From Salibacteraceae bacterium (lineage in GTDB: Bacteria; Bacteroidota; Bacteroidia; Flavobacteriales_G; Salibacteraceae): a stretch of 64,000 bases of DNA. The notes beneath the pieces are model-generated. The model saw only the letters and a program-made list of their open reading frames with translations, searched no databases and was not told the origin of the DNA. How positions within the stretch are numbered: the first letter of the stretch is position 1; each line of letters opens with the position of its first letter. Below are positions 26,207 through 34,867 of the stretch, piece after piece. The DNA lies in NCBI GenBank assembly GCA_018401875.1, contig JAGYJZ010000004.1:62001-126000 (forward strand), read 5' to 3'. The position numbers were made by a program, and so were the translations under genes.

Positions 26207-26506
26207 ATGAGCGCAACCAGCAAAAACGATACTCAACTCCACCGATTTATACTTATTAGCCGAGCAGAAGGTATTTCATTCCTCTTATTGGTGTTGATCG
26301 CCATGCCTTTAAAATACATGGCTGGATTGCCGCTGATGGTGAAATACATGGGTTGGGCACACGGTGTGCTGTTTATTGCCTACATTGCTCAATTGCTTTA
26401 TGTTGCCTACCTCTTAAAATGGGACCTCCTCAGAATCATCTATGGATTTATCGCTGCGCTGCTTCCGTTTGGGCCATTTATTTTTGAACGCAGCTTGAAC
26501 CGCTAG
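26207..26506 (+). CDS. DUF3817 integral membrane protein
   Basis: A 99-residue protein with three membrane segments (about residues 17-35, 46-68 and 75-92) and the conserved DUF3817 pattern ISRAEGISFLLLV, MPLKY and GWAHGVLFIAYIA. Proteins with this domain are widespread small membrane proteins without a known role; some are fused to transporters. It ends 8 bp before the convergent adhesin operon. Identification as DUF3817 is firm, function unknown. Confidence 0.88.
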   Translation: MSATSKNDTQLHRFILISRAEGISFLLLVLIAMPLKYMAGLPLMVKYMGWAHGVLFIAYIAQLLYVAYLLKWDLLRIIYGFIAALLPFGPFIFERSLNR

Positions 26507-26513
26507 CTCAAAT

Positions 26514-27539
26514 CTACTGAACCACAACCCTTTTCAAGAAGGTGGAGCCTTGAACCAGAATAGACAATATATATGTACCCGCAGCTATTGACGTCACATT
26601 AAGCTCGTCAACATTTTCTGTTTCTAGAACCATGTTACCGGCCAAATCATAAAGTGATATCCTTTCTGGCGCCTCATTATTACTTAGCTGAATGTGCAAG
26701 TAATCACGCGTAGGGTTTGGGAATATTTTTAAGCTTACCGACTCCAAATTCTCTTGACCTATAATCAGCATGGCAAAAACTGTATCAATAAATGAACACC
26801 CTGCTTCGTTAAACACGGTCAGAGTATAGCTTCCAGAGGCATCAACCGCAGTGGTCGAATCAGTAGAACCTGTTGACCATAAATACTGATCATAAGTTCC
26901 AGGTGAACCAATTAGCGGTGAACTCCAAACAAATAATGTGTCCTCCTCAAAGGACATAACTGGACTTTCATTATTTGACTGCACCACGAACGAAGATGTA
27001 AAAGAGCAGCCCGCCTGATCTGTGACCGTAAGGTCATAAACTCCGACAGCTAGATCAGTAATGCTAGATAAACTATCGCCATTGCTCCAAGCAAAAGAAT
27101 AATTTCCTGCTCCTCCAATTACGGTAAGGCTCAGTGAACCATCATTTCTATCTGGACAAGTAGTGTTTTCAATATCAACTTGGTTTGTGTCAAGCTCGTC
27201 ATAAACCATTATCATAACCTCATTTGAATACGCCTCTTCTAGACAAACCAGAGACATAGATTTCCTTCTAAAATAAGTGTCTTCGGTAAGCGCAACTGAT
27301 TGATAGGAAGTATCTGTATTTACACCTTGAGCACTCTGCCAAGAACCTAAGGCTGTTGAATCTTGCCACTCATAAGTATATACCCCATTCGATCCCTCCG
27401 GCAAGGAATTATTCAAAACCGCTGGAGGATAAGAATTAAAACAGACCGTATCAACAACTTGAGCTTGAACGGCCACAGCAAACCATAGAAGTGCAAAAAC
27501 AGCCAAAATTAATCCTCGTATGTTGCTTCTTTTTAACAT
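26514..27539 (-). CDS. Third chain of the split adhesin operon, with T9SS sorting domain
   Basis: The start MLKRSNIRGLILAVFALLWF gives a signal peptide predicted to be cut after AVQA, leaving a mature N-terminus QVVDTVCFNSYPP. The first module (to about residue 120, YEWQDS, TYFRRK, EAYSNEV) is an Ig-like domain paralogous to that at the start of the upstream gene. One SprB-type repeat follows (about 125-195, GSLSLTVIGGAGNYSFAWSN). The last 75 residues (LKIFPNPTRDYLHIQL to TFLKRVVVQ) are a type A T9SS sorting domain. It starts one base after the stop codon of the preceding gene. It is the only chain of the three that carries a sorting domain. Confidence 0.88.
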   Translation of the reverse strand: MLKRSNIRGLILAVFALLWFAVAVQAQVVDTVCFNSYPPAVLNNSLPEGSNGVYTYEWQDSTALGSWQSAQGVNTDTSYQSVALTEDTYFRRKSMSLVCLEEAYSNEVMIMVYDELDTNQVDIENTTCPDRNDGSLSLTVIGGAGNYSFAWSNGDSLSSITDLAVGVYDLTVTDQAGCSFTSSFVVQSNNESPVMSFEEDTLFVWSSPLIGSPGTYDQYLWSTGSTDSTTAVDASGSYTLTVFNEAGCSFIDTVFAMLIIGQENLESVSLKIFPNPTRDYLHIQLSNNEAPERISLYDLAGNMVLETENVDELNVTSIAAGTYILSILVQGSTFLKRVVVQ

Positions 27540-27540
27540 T

Positions 27541-28707
27541 CTAGTTTCCAATAATAATTGATCCACCTATAAGAACTGCTGGCTCGCTTAATGTTTCTGA
27601 TGTATTGTCACTGCACCCATTCGCATCGGTTACAGTCACCGTGTATGTACCTGCTGAAATTGAATTGATATCCTCAGTTACCGCGCCATTACTCCAACTA
27701 AAGGTATATGATGTCGTTCCTCCAGAAACAGTAAGGTCAATCGCACCGTCTAAGCCACCATTACATGTAACATTTACAGCAGATGTGCTTAAAACAAGAA
27801 GAGTTGGTTCAGTTACAGTAGCGCTCTCAGTATCGGAACATCCATTAGCGTCTGCAATAGTCACAGTATAAGTTCCGGCTGATAACCCAGCGGCTATTAC
27901 CGCGGTTGATCCGTCGCTCCATAAATACGTATATGCTGTTGTGCCGCCTGTTGCTGAAGCGGTGAGAGATCCGTTTGCGCCTCCATTACAAGAAACATTG
28001 ACGTTTCCGGAAATTGAAGCCACTAGTATAGCGGGCTCGGTAATAGTAACTACATCAGTATCTGTGCATCCATTAGCGTCTGTTACCGTAACAGTATAAC
28101 TGCCTGCCAAAAGGCCTGTTGCCCCAGCTGTGCCAGCTCCATTACTCCATAAAAACGAGTAAGGTGCCGTTCCTCCAGCACCTGATGCTGTGGCTGAACC
28201 ATCATTTGATCCATTACATGAGGCGTTATTAGATGAAGCAACATTTGCAACCAATGCCGTAGGCTCTGAAATTATCACGGCATCGGTATCCGTACATCCA
28301 TTAGCGTCTGTTACCGTAACAGTATATGTTCCGGCTAATAAACCTGTTGCTGTTGCAGAACTGGCTCCATTACTCCAAGCATATGTATACGCTCCTGTTC
28401 CACCTGTTGCATTAGCGATAGCAGAGCCCGTGTTTCCTCCATTACAAACAACATTAATAGTCGAGCCAATTGATGCAACCAATGCCGTTGGTTCACTAAT
28501 AGTGAACGAGTAGTTTAATGTGCCACATCCAGCAGCGTCCGATACGGTTACTGTATATGTACCCGCTGTCAATCCTGTTGCTGAAGAAGCGCTTCCTCCG
28601 TTAGACCAAGAATATATATACGGTGTATTTCCACCTGTAATGGTCAGAGAAATCGACCCGGTGCTTGCGCCATTACACGTAACATTAGTAACTGATGTTG
28701 AAATCGT
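27541..28707 (-). repeat. Five tandem SprB-type coding repeats
   Basis: Each unit is about 230 bp. Stretches such as CCATTAGCGTCTGTTACCGT (plus-strand sense) recur exactly in adjacent units, so the array is prone to recombination and to assembly collapse. Confidence 0.85.
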
Positions 28708-29055
28708 GTCAAATACATCGAATACGTGTATTTGAACCGGGTTGGAATAGGCAGTTCCGCAACTCGTAGAAGTGACTTTTCTTCTGAAATAAGTAGATTG
28801 GATCAATGAGCTTGGCTGAAAATCTAAATTATTTGAAGCTGCAATTGAAGCCCATGATCCTCCGGAAACTGAATCCTGCCATTCATAGGTAAAAGCACCA
28901 TCACCGCCTGTAGCGGGTGCAGTACTTGTCAACGAATCTGGAATTCCATTAAAACAAACACTATCAATAGTTTGTGCATTCAATATCATTGGAGCAAAGA
29001 ATACTGCCACAATGCTCATTTTAGCTAGGCGAGAAAGAAGTCCTTTAATCATCAT
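27541..29055 (-). CDS. Second chain of the split adhesin operon: Ig-like module plus five SprB repeats
   Basis: A signal peptide (residues 1-27, ending MILNA) precedes mature QTIDSVCFNGIPDSL, an Ig-like module with YEWQDSVSGGSW and TYFRRKVTSTSCGTAYSNPV. Five SprB-type repeats of 75-78 residues follow, each with CNG..G.....TGG...Y.WSNG, AGTYTVTVTDANGC and a closing EP. SprB repeats occur in mobile cell-surface adhesins of gliding bacteria. The chain stops right after SEPAVLIGGSIIIGN, with no T9SS sorting domain. That tail looks like the first strand of the Ig-like module found at the start of the next chain. The ATG overlaps the stop of the upstream gene by one base (TAATG). Confidence 0.87.
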   Translation of the reverse strand: MMIKGLLSRLAKMSIVAVFFAPMILNAQTIDSVCFNGIPDSLTSTAPATGGDGAFTYEWQDSVSGGSWASIAASNNLDFQPSSLIQSTYFRRKVTSTSCGTAYSNPVQIHVFDVFDTISTSVTNVTCNGASTGSISLTITGGNTPYIYSWSNGGSASSATGLTAGTYTVTVSDAAGCGTLNYSFTISEPTALVASIGSTINVVCNGGNTGSAIANATGGTGAYTYAWSNGASSATATGLLAGTYTVTVTDANGCTDTDAVIISEPTALVANVASSNNASCNGSNDGSATASGAGGTAPYSFLWSNGAGTAGATGLLAGSYTVTVTDANGCTDTDVVTITEPAILVASISGNVNVSCNGGANGSLTASATGGTTAYTYLWSDGSTAVIAAGLSAGTYTVTIADANGCSDTESATVTEPTLLVLSTSAVNVTCNGGLDGAIDLTVSGGTTSYTFSWSNGAVTEDINSISAGTYTVTVTDANGCSDNTSETLSEPAVLIGGSIIIGN

Positions 29056-32000
29056 TAGTTCGTAGAAATTATTCCCCCATCTAAAAGGGCTGGTTCTGTA
29101 ATTGTATCATTCGCTGATTCAGTGCATCCTGTATTATCAATTACAGTAACTGAATATATACCCGCACTTACGTTTGTAATATCCTCTGTGGCCTGGCCGC
29201 TATTCCAATTAAAACTCAAAGGGGCGACACCGCCAGTTACTGTTAAGTCTATTGCACCATCACTATTTCCAGTGCATGAAACTGCTGTTGCAGTTGTGCT
29301 AAGGGAAAGTGTATTACCGGTAATGGTCAAATTCAGTGTTGCTACTGAATCACAACCTGATGCATTTGTAAAAGTCGTGGTGTAGGTTCCTGAAGTTGTA
29401 TAAGCATTGCTATTAGCAGGCCAAGTATACGCAGCACACGCTGTGATCGTTTCTGATCCCGAACTGCTATTGTTTATGGTAAGGTTTAGAGTAACAACAG
29501 AGTCGCAACCACCTGTGCTTGTCACAGTAGTAACATATAACCCCGAAACCGTGTAAGCACTGCTATTGAGCGGCCACGTGTGTGTGTCGCACTCGACCAC
29601 CGTCTCAGAGCTAGAGAGGCCGCTTGTAATGGTGAGATTCAATGTAGCAATAGAGTCACAACCAGAGGTATTCGTCAATGTGTCCATATATGAACCTGAT
29701 GCCGTGTAGGTCTGCCCATTCGTTGCCCAAGTATATGTATCGCAAGCAGTAACAGCCTCTGAGCCTGAATTGCTGCTATTTATAGTCAAGTTTAAGGTGA
29801 CGATGGAATCACAGCCGGCAGCCGAAATGTTGGAGTCTATGAAATTACCGCCTGAACTATAGGATAACCCTGTATTGTTCCACAAATAGCTATCGCATGC
29901 CGTTACAGGAATACTTGTATTTATTACTGAGCAAGGTGCGTCAATGACCACATCATCAATGTAAAGCAACCATTCGTCCGTGGTATTGGAATAAATAGAA
30001 ACATAAATCGCTTGGCCATCGAAAGCAGACAAGTCGAAAGAATAGTCTGTGTAGCTTCCTGTTGATGGGAATATATCTTGGGCAATGATATTCGTGAAAT
30101 TAACTGCGGCATTTCCTGATGTTGAAACATAAACATCAAAGTCTTCGGGATATGCTAAGCTCTGGTTTTTAGCAGAAAAACTGAATCGGTTTGAAACTCC
30201 ATTGGTTACTGTAAATTGAGGTGTAACCAGATGATCGTCATGTGCTGCAGGACTAAAGGTAATGTTCGCGCTAAACCCTCCGCCTACACCTTGACCAGAA
30301 GTCAAGACCCAAGTGTTAGCATCGCCACCATTAATTACTGTCCAGCAAGGAGATCCTGCCTCAAAATCCATGGTATAGGGAAATGCAGTAATAGGTCCGC
30401 ACATTGTTGAGAAAGAATAAGGGCCTGCCCAAGCACTAGTGGAACCCCCACCGCAATCGGCCTGAACATAAAAATCATATGTAAATCCGGTAGCTAGGCC
30501 CGAAAGACTGCAGGGGTTGGAAGTTGTAGCTACTGAAGTGCCCGTGCCTTGCGTAAAACCAGATAAGCCATACTCTATATTCCAAGCCGTTTCAGTTGCC
30601 CCAGCTGTCCAAGAAAGATCTGCAGTGCTGGAGCCAATATTAGTGGCTGCTACACTTGTAGGATAAGAACATGCAGAACTCAAGTAGGAAGATGAAAACA
30701 AGCCTCTACCGTGGGTGGAGGCAATAACTTCTGAGTCACTAGTGCGCGTTTGAAGCATATCTACACGAACATTAGCTAAGCCTGAGTTGGATGGAATCCA
30801 TGTTGGACTAACGCTTAGAAAATTATTGGTTGACCAGACTCCAACCTCGGTTGCTAAAATCACTTCATTACTGTCCGTTGGATTCATAAGCGACCATCTC
30901 ACGGGCATGTCCGGCAAGTTTCCTTCTTTCGAAGTCCAGGTTGTCCCTCCGTTTGACGTATACCAAACACTATTAACTCCGTAATTAAAGAATGTTACGA
31001 TGATTTCATCATCTGATGCTCCAAATTCTACAGAAGAAATTGTTGCGTTTGGAAACGATGCTCCAGCAATATTGACTACTGTAGGGCTCACTCCAATATT
31101 GGCGCTGGTAACCTTATATAAATTACCACCACCCGTTCCAATAAACAGTTTCGTTGAAACGGTAGTGTATGGCGATACTTTAATGTGAGTGGCTTTTGAG
31201 AACATGCCACTAATAGTAACCGTAGAAGTGATGGGCGAGGTTCCTATTCCGCTTATTCGATAAATTGAATTAACGTCTTTGCAAGAATAAAGTATGTTCT
31301 GATTATCGTCATAATCTGCAGGATTGATAAAAGAACCAGTAGTTTGATCTGCAATTAAAGTTGTTCCGAATGATGCTCCACCGTTGGAGGAATAATAAAA
31401 ACTATTGAAAACATAGGATGCAATAGCTTGATTACCATTTGTTTGGTCAATAAAACAAAATGCTCCGTCACCACCAAATACCTGAGATGTGGAGTTAACA
31501 CCAATAGAAGTATAACGCTGCGTGCCGTTATCTTGTGCGCCAGCCAAAAACACATTAGAACCAGTCGTTGGGTTCATGGCACAAGCGTAGTATTGAGTGA
31601 CATTGTAATATGAAACTTGGTGTGAAATAGCGCTCGGTGAACTACCCGCGGTAGATAATGAAGATGCGTAATAAACCCCACCATCATTGCCAATTACAGC
31701 CTCATTCGCTGCTCCTGGTCTAAATACGAATGCATGTTGGTCTGCATGAACCAGCGGACATGATAAAGCTGCTAGGTTATTATTATTGCTCCATTTCGAG
31801 ATTTGCGACCAAGTTAACCCTGCATTCGAAGATCTAAATAGATCTATTCCGCCAACATATAATGTGTTAGCATCAGTCGGGTCAACTTCGCAGACAAGAT
31901 CGTACCACGCTTGACCTCTGGTAAAGTCAGTATTGGGAATTCCGTTATCGACATCCGCGGGTTCAGTTATAGTCATCGATGTCGATGAACTTGTCCATGC

Positions 32001-33137
32001 CGTTCCAGCATTCGTGGTTTTAATAACTTCATCTACTGCGCTAGAAGCTTCAACTACAGCATAAACTACATTGCTGTTACTTGGTGCGCAAGCAATCTCA
32101 ACCCGCCTATTTGATCCTCTAACGGTTGATACAGTCCAGGTCGTTCCATTATCAGAATACAAAATCGTACCACCTCCATTACCATAGGAATTTGCTCTTG
32201 TTCCGACCCAAATGCGATTGTTTGCAGCTATTTCAATATCGGCTGGTGCGTAGAAGCTATTGGCCACTCCTGTTGTAGGCATTACTTGTGTGAATGTTGT
32301 ACCGCCATTTGTAGAGCGAAACATACCTTGTGAGGTGTTAGCAAATCCTTGCCAAGCACCTTGATAGTACATTTGACTAGTTCCAACGTACAATGCGCTG
32401 ACCCCACTCTCGTCTCTTACAACAAGGTCGTTCACATAATAATAATCATCTGTAGCAGAAAGTTGGGTAAAAGACGTTCCTCCGTTTGTGCTTTTCCAAA
32501 CACCGGCTCCACGACTGCTTCCTGTTCCAAAACCTTCTCCAGTTCCTACATAAATGATTTGACTGTTATTTGGATCAAACGCTATTGCAGTAACCGCAAG
32601 ATTGTCCCAAAAATCATTTACAGCTATCCACTGTGATGCCGCATTTGTAATGTCAGAATTATACCACAATCCACCCGTAACAGCACCAGCCCAGACTTTT
32701 TTATTGGTTAGGTCGTTTGGGTCAAACACAATAGCCCTTGTTCTACCACCGACATTGTTTGGGCCACGTTCAATCCAAGGAATGGTAACAGACCCTGGGA
32801 TTCCCGCTTGACTTGCTTGATAAGCATCTACTGCATTGTGTGCATTAATAAGCCGTTCGTTAGCTGGCCTTCCCAACACGGGGTCCATCGTTCTTAAAAA
32901 ATCCTGCTCCCATCCCAAGTCTGGGCGATCTTCTTTCGGAATTGCTTTTAACTCTTCCATGGTGTAATGTTTTCGTTTCGAAAATGGATGATTCTCTAAA
33001 TACTGCTCATACTTTACCCTGTTAGCGGGATCAGTCGCGTCAAAATCAGGCGTAATTACAACTGAAGTTCTTTGCGCAAAAAGCGAAAAACTTTGAATGA
33101 ATATAGCAATAAATAGTATCGATTTACGACACATCAT
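29055..33137 (-). CDS. First chain of the split adhesin operon: beta-propeller, FnIII-like, Cys-repeat and SprB modules
   Basis: The 1360-residue protein starts with a signal peptide (to LFAQ, about residue 22). Residues of about 110-800 hold repeated BNR/VPS10-like propeller motifs (WIERGPNNVGGRTRA, VWKSTNGGTSF, SRGAGVWKS, VWYTSNGGTTW), a fold seen in sialidases and in surface proteins; no catalytic residues were assigned. A fibronectin III-like unit (about 820-905) and a jelly-roll-like region (about 910-1070) follow. Four repeats of about 51 residues (CD.YTW..........SGCDS...LNLTI) precede a final SprB repeat. It ends TEPALLDGGIISTN and lacks a T9SS sorting domain. It is promoter-proximal in a three-gene operon. 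Confidence 0.87.
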   Translation of the reverse strand: MMCRKSILFIAIFIQSFSLFAQRTSVVITPDFDATDPANRVKYEQYLENHPFSKRKHYTMEELKAIPKEDRPDLGWEQDFLRTMDPVLGRPANERLINAHNAVDAYQASQAGIPGSVTIPWIERGPNNVGGRTRAIVFDPNDLTNKKVWAGAVTGGLWYNSDITNAASQWIAVNDFWDNLAVTAIAFDPNNSQIIYVGTGEGFGTGSSRGAGVWKSTNGGTSFTQLSATDDYYYVNDLVVRDESGVSALYVGTSQMYYQGAWQGFANTSQGMFRSTNGGTTFTQVMPTTGVANSFYAPADIEIAANNRIWVGTRANSYGNGGGTILYSDNGTTWTVSTVRGSNRRVEIACAPSNSNVVYAVVEASSAVDEVIKTTNAGTAWTSSSTSMTITEPADVDNGIPNTDFTRGQAWYDLVCEVDPTDANTLYVGGIDLFRSSNAGLTWSQISKWSNNNNLAALSCPLVHADQHAFVFRPGAANEAVIGNDGGVYYASSLSTAGSSPSAISHQVSYYNVTQYYACAMNPTTGSNVFLAGAQDNGTQRYTSIGVNSTSQVFGGDGAFCFIDQTNGNQAIASYVFNSFYYSSNGGASFGTTLIADQTTGSFINPADYDDNQNILYSCKDVNSIYRISGIGTSPITSTVTISGMFSKATHIKVSPYTTVSTKLFIGTGGGNLYKVTSANIGVSPTVVNIAGASFPNATISSVEFGASDDEIIVTFFNYGVNSVWYTSNGGTTWTSKEGNLPDMPVRWSLMNPTDSNEVILATEVGVWSTNNFLSVSPTWIPSNSGLANVRVDMLQTRTSDSEVIASTHGRGLFSSSYLSSACSYPTSVAATNIGSSTADLSWTAGATETAWNIEYGLSGFTQGTGTSVATTSNPCSLSGLATGFTYDFYVQADCGGGSTSAWAGPYSFSTMCGPITAFPYTMDFEAGSPCWTVINGGDANTWVLTSGQGVGGGFSANITFSPAAHDDHLVTPQFTVTNGVSNRFSFSAKNQSLAYPEDFDVYVSTSGNAAVNFTNIIAQDIFPSTGSYTDYSFDLSAFDGQAIYVSIYSNTTDEWLLYIDDVVIDAPCSVINTSIPVTACDSYLWNNTGLSYSSGGNFIDSNISAAGCDSIVTLNLTINSSNSGSEAVTACDTYTWATNGQTYTASGSYMDTLTNTSGCDSIATLNLTITSGLSSSETVVECDTHTWPLNSSAYTVSGLYVTTVTSTGGCDSVVTLNLTINNSSSGSETITACAAYTWPANSNAYTTSGTYTTTFTNASGCDSVATLNLTITGNTLSLSTTATAVSCTGNSDGAIDLTVTGGVAPLSFNWNSGQATEDITNVSAGIYSVTVIDNTGCTESANDTITEPALLDGGIISTN
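29316..29906 (-). repeat. Four tandem coding repeats of about 150 bp
   Basis: Each unit encodes the pattern [V/I]xxC[D/A]xYxW, then SGxY, then SGCDS[I/V][A/V]TLNLTI. They diverge more at DNA level than the SprB units downstream. Confidence 0.8.
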
Positions 33138-33155
33138 CAGGCTTGGTGTTTGGTT

Positions 33156-33172
33156 AGCTAGCGCTGCTAGCT
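33156..33172. promoter_or_regulatory. Hairpin in the leader of the adhesin operon
   Basis: AGCTAGC-GCT-GCTAGCT is a perfect 7-bp inverted repeat with a 3-base loop, 19 bp before the ATG at 33137 and inside the predicted 5' leader. It could affect translation start or mRNA stability. Confidence 0.4.
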
Positions 33173-33203
33173 TTCAATTTCAACGAATGACTGTAAAAAA
33201 CAT

Positions 33204-33812
33204 TTAATTCCAGTGTACAAACTTAGCCAAATATTCTAGAGCAAGCGAATTGCAGATCAATCTAATTCCGCCTATTCGCAGCAAAAATTTTACCTCTTCT
33301 TTAGAGGGTTGAATAGTTACCCAGTTTGATGGATAGTCTCTCTCATTAAATACCACCTTACCGTAAGAAGAAATGAGTTCCTTTCCTTCTTCAAAATAGA
33401 GTTTATAAGCTCTTTTGTCAACTACACCCCCCTATCGATTCAACCGCAGAGCTTCACTTTCGAGAAGGAATAACTCTCCCTTGTTATCCCAAAAATGCTG
33501 ATGTTTTTCCATTCTAGAGATCTTTGATAATGTAACGTACATTAGGAAGGTGTCGCGGCCCGAGAGTTTAAACCGCACCTTTCCTGAAACCCCATTGCTG
33601 TCAAAATCATACGATGACTCGAACAAACTTTGATCATTTTCGATAATATGCCGAATGTCATCCATGGACGCTTCGAGGGGTTTCAACAAAAACTCACGGT
33701 CTTGCGCAGGCAGGTTACGGGTAATTTTCTCATGCTTTTGTGGGATGCCTTTGCCTTGGGGTTCGCACGAAATGGCAAGCGCAGCAACAAAACATAAGAC
33801 TACAATCCGCAT
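33204..33812 (-). pseudogene. Lipoprotein gene interrupted by an in-frame TAG
   Basis: The gene starts at ATG 33812, overlapping the asd stop (TGATG); a GTG one codon earlier is less likely. MRIVVLCFVAALAISC is a lipoprotein signal. The frame meets TAG at 33434-33432 after EALRLNR, but continues unshifted for 75 more codons as GGVVDKRAYKLYFEEG, KELISSYGKVVFNERDYP and on to TAA at 33204. That continuation has no good start codon of its own and keeps the alternating strand pattern of the part before the stop (FWDNKGELFLLESEAL), so both parts look like one about 202-residue protein. Function unknown. Sequencing error, recent nonsense mutation or readthrough are all possible. Confidence 0.65.
33218..33225 (-). 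promoter_or_regulatory. Predicted -7 box of the adhesin operon
   Basis: TAAGTTTG on the minus strand matches TAnnTTTG exactly, about 80 bp before the ATG at 33137. It overlaps the 3' end of the interrupted lipoprotein frame. Confidence 0.45.
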
Positions 33813-34792
33813 CACAAATCCTTCACTATTTCTGCAATTTGCACTGCGTTGGTAGCCGCGCCTTTTCGCAAATTATCGGCTACAATCCACATATTCATGG
33901 CATTCGGTCGGGATGTGTCGCGTCTGATCCTTCCCACGAAAACTGCGTCTTTGCCCTCGGCATACAAGGGCATGGGATAGGTATTGGTTTCAGGAAAATC
34001 TTGAACTATGATGCCCGGAGTTCCGCCAATAAGTCTGCGCACTTCTGAAAGTTCAAACGGTTTTTTGGTCTCAATATTTACTGCTTCGCTGTGGCCGCCT
34101 TTTACTGGCACGCGCACAACTGTAGCTGTAATTTGAATGGAGTCATCGCCCAAAATCTTGCGCGTTTCGTGCACCAATTTTAGCTCTTCGGTGGTGTTTC
34201 CGTCATCGTCAAAATCGCCCCCATGAGGCAAGCAATTCATGTCGATGGGATACGGGTAGGCCATTTCACCTTGCTTGCCATTGCGCTCGTTTTTCAATTG
34301 CTCCAACGCCTTCACGCCCGTGCCAGAGACACTTTGATAGGTGGAAATAACCAATCGTTCGATGCCATAAGCCGCGTGAATTTCCTTCAACGCCAACACC
34401 ATTTGAATCGTGCTGCAATTTGGATTCGCGATGATCTTATCGGCTTTGGTAAGCAAGTGGCCGTTGATTTCTGGGACGATCAATTTCTTGTCGGCCATCA
34501 TGCGCCAAGCCGAAGAATTGTCAACCACAGTGGTGCCTACTTGCGCAAACTTTGGCGCCCATTCGAGGCTGGTTGACCCACCGGCCGAAAAGATGGCGAT
34601 GTCTGGTTTCAGAGAAACTGCTTGCGTCAAACCAATGACTTTATGCACACTTCCACCAAAAGCAATTTCACTGCCTATCGATTTTTCGCTCGCTACAAGA
34701 TACAATGCTGAAATCGGGAAACTGCGCTCAGCGAGCACCTTCAACATCACTTGGCCCACCATTCCTGTGGCTCCTACAACCGCTATTCTCAT
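33812..34792 (-). CDS. asd: Aspartate-semialdehyde dehydrogenase
   Basis: This cytoplasmic enzyme reduces aspartyl phosphate to aspartate semialdehyde with NADPH, the branch point to Lys/diaminopimelate, Thr and Met. The Rossmann motif GATGMVG opens the protein. The catalytic Cys126 is in NPNCSTIQ, the phosphate-binding SAGGSTS is at about residues 70-76, and VPVKGGHSEAVNIE carries the active-site His region. At 326 residues it has the family length. The following lipoprotein gene overlaps its stop codon (TGATG), so both are probably co-expressed. A TACTTTTG box lies 28 bp upstream. Confidence 0.96.
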   Translation of the reverse strand: MRIAVVGATGMVGQVMLKVLAERSFPISALYLVASEKSIGSEIAFGGSVHKVIGLTQAVSLKPDIAIFSAGGSTSLEWAPKFAQVGTTVVDNSSAWRMMADKKLIVPEINGHLLTKADKIIANPNCSTIQMVLALKEIHAAYGIERLVISTYQSVSGTGVKALEQLKNERNGKQGEMAYPYPIDMNCLPHGGDFDDDGNTTEELKLVHETRKILGDDSIQITATVVRVPVKGGHSEAVNIETKKPFELSEVRRLIGGTPGIIVQDFPETNTYPMPLYAEGKDAVFVGRIRRDTSRPNAMNMWIVADNLRKGAATNAVQIAEIVKDL

Positions 34793-34819
34793 GTTTTTAA
34801 CGCTAACTTAATTCGCGGC

Positions 34820-34827
34820 CAAAAGTA
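34820..34827 (-). promoter_or_regulatory. Predicted -7 box of asd
   Basis: TACTTTTG on the minus strand matches TAnnTTTG exactly. It lies 8 bp from a plus-strand box, forming a back-to-back divergent promoter region. Confidence 0.5.
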
Positions 34828-34834
34828 GGATAAT

Positions 34835-34842
34835 TACATTTG
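34835..34842 (+). promoter_or_regulatory. Predicted -7 box of the lamin-tail protein gene
   Basis: TACATTTG matches TAnnTTTG exactly and ends 25 bp before the TTG start at 34868. Confidence 0.45.
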
Positions 34843-34867
34843 TTTAAATCTCTGTAACCTGCGGCCG

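Noticed and set aside
28069-28340. CRISPR-like regularly spaced DNA repeats
   Set aside because: The identical stretches are about 230 bp apart and fall at the same codon positions of SprB protein repeats.
27605-28735. Long open frames on the plus strand opposite the SprB array
   Set aside because: They mirror the biased codons of the repeats on the minus strand, show no start signals and have repetitive low-information sequence.
33655-34048. Plus-strand genes opposite asd and the lipoprotein
   Set aside because: They overlap recognised genes in antisense and lack domain or start support.
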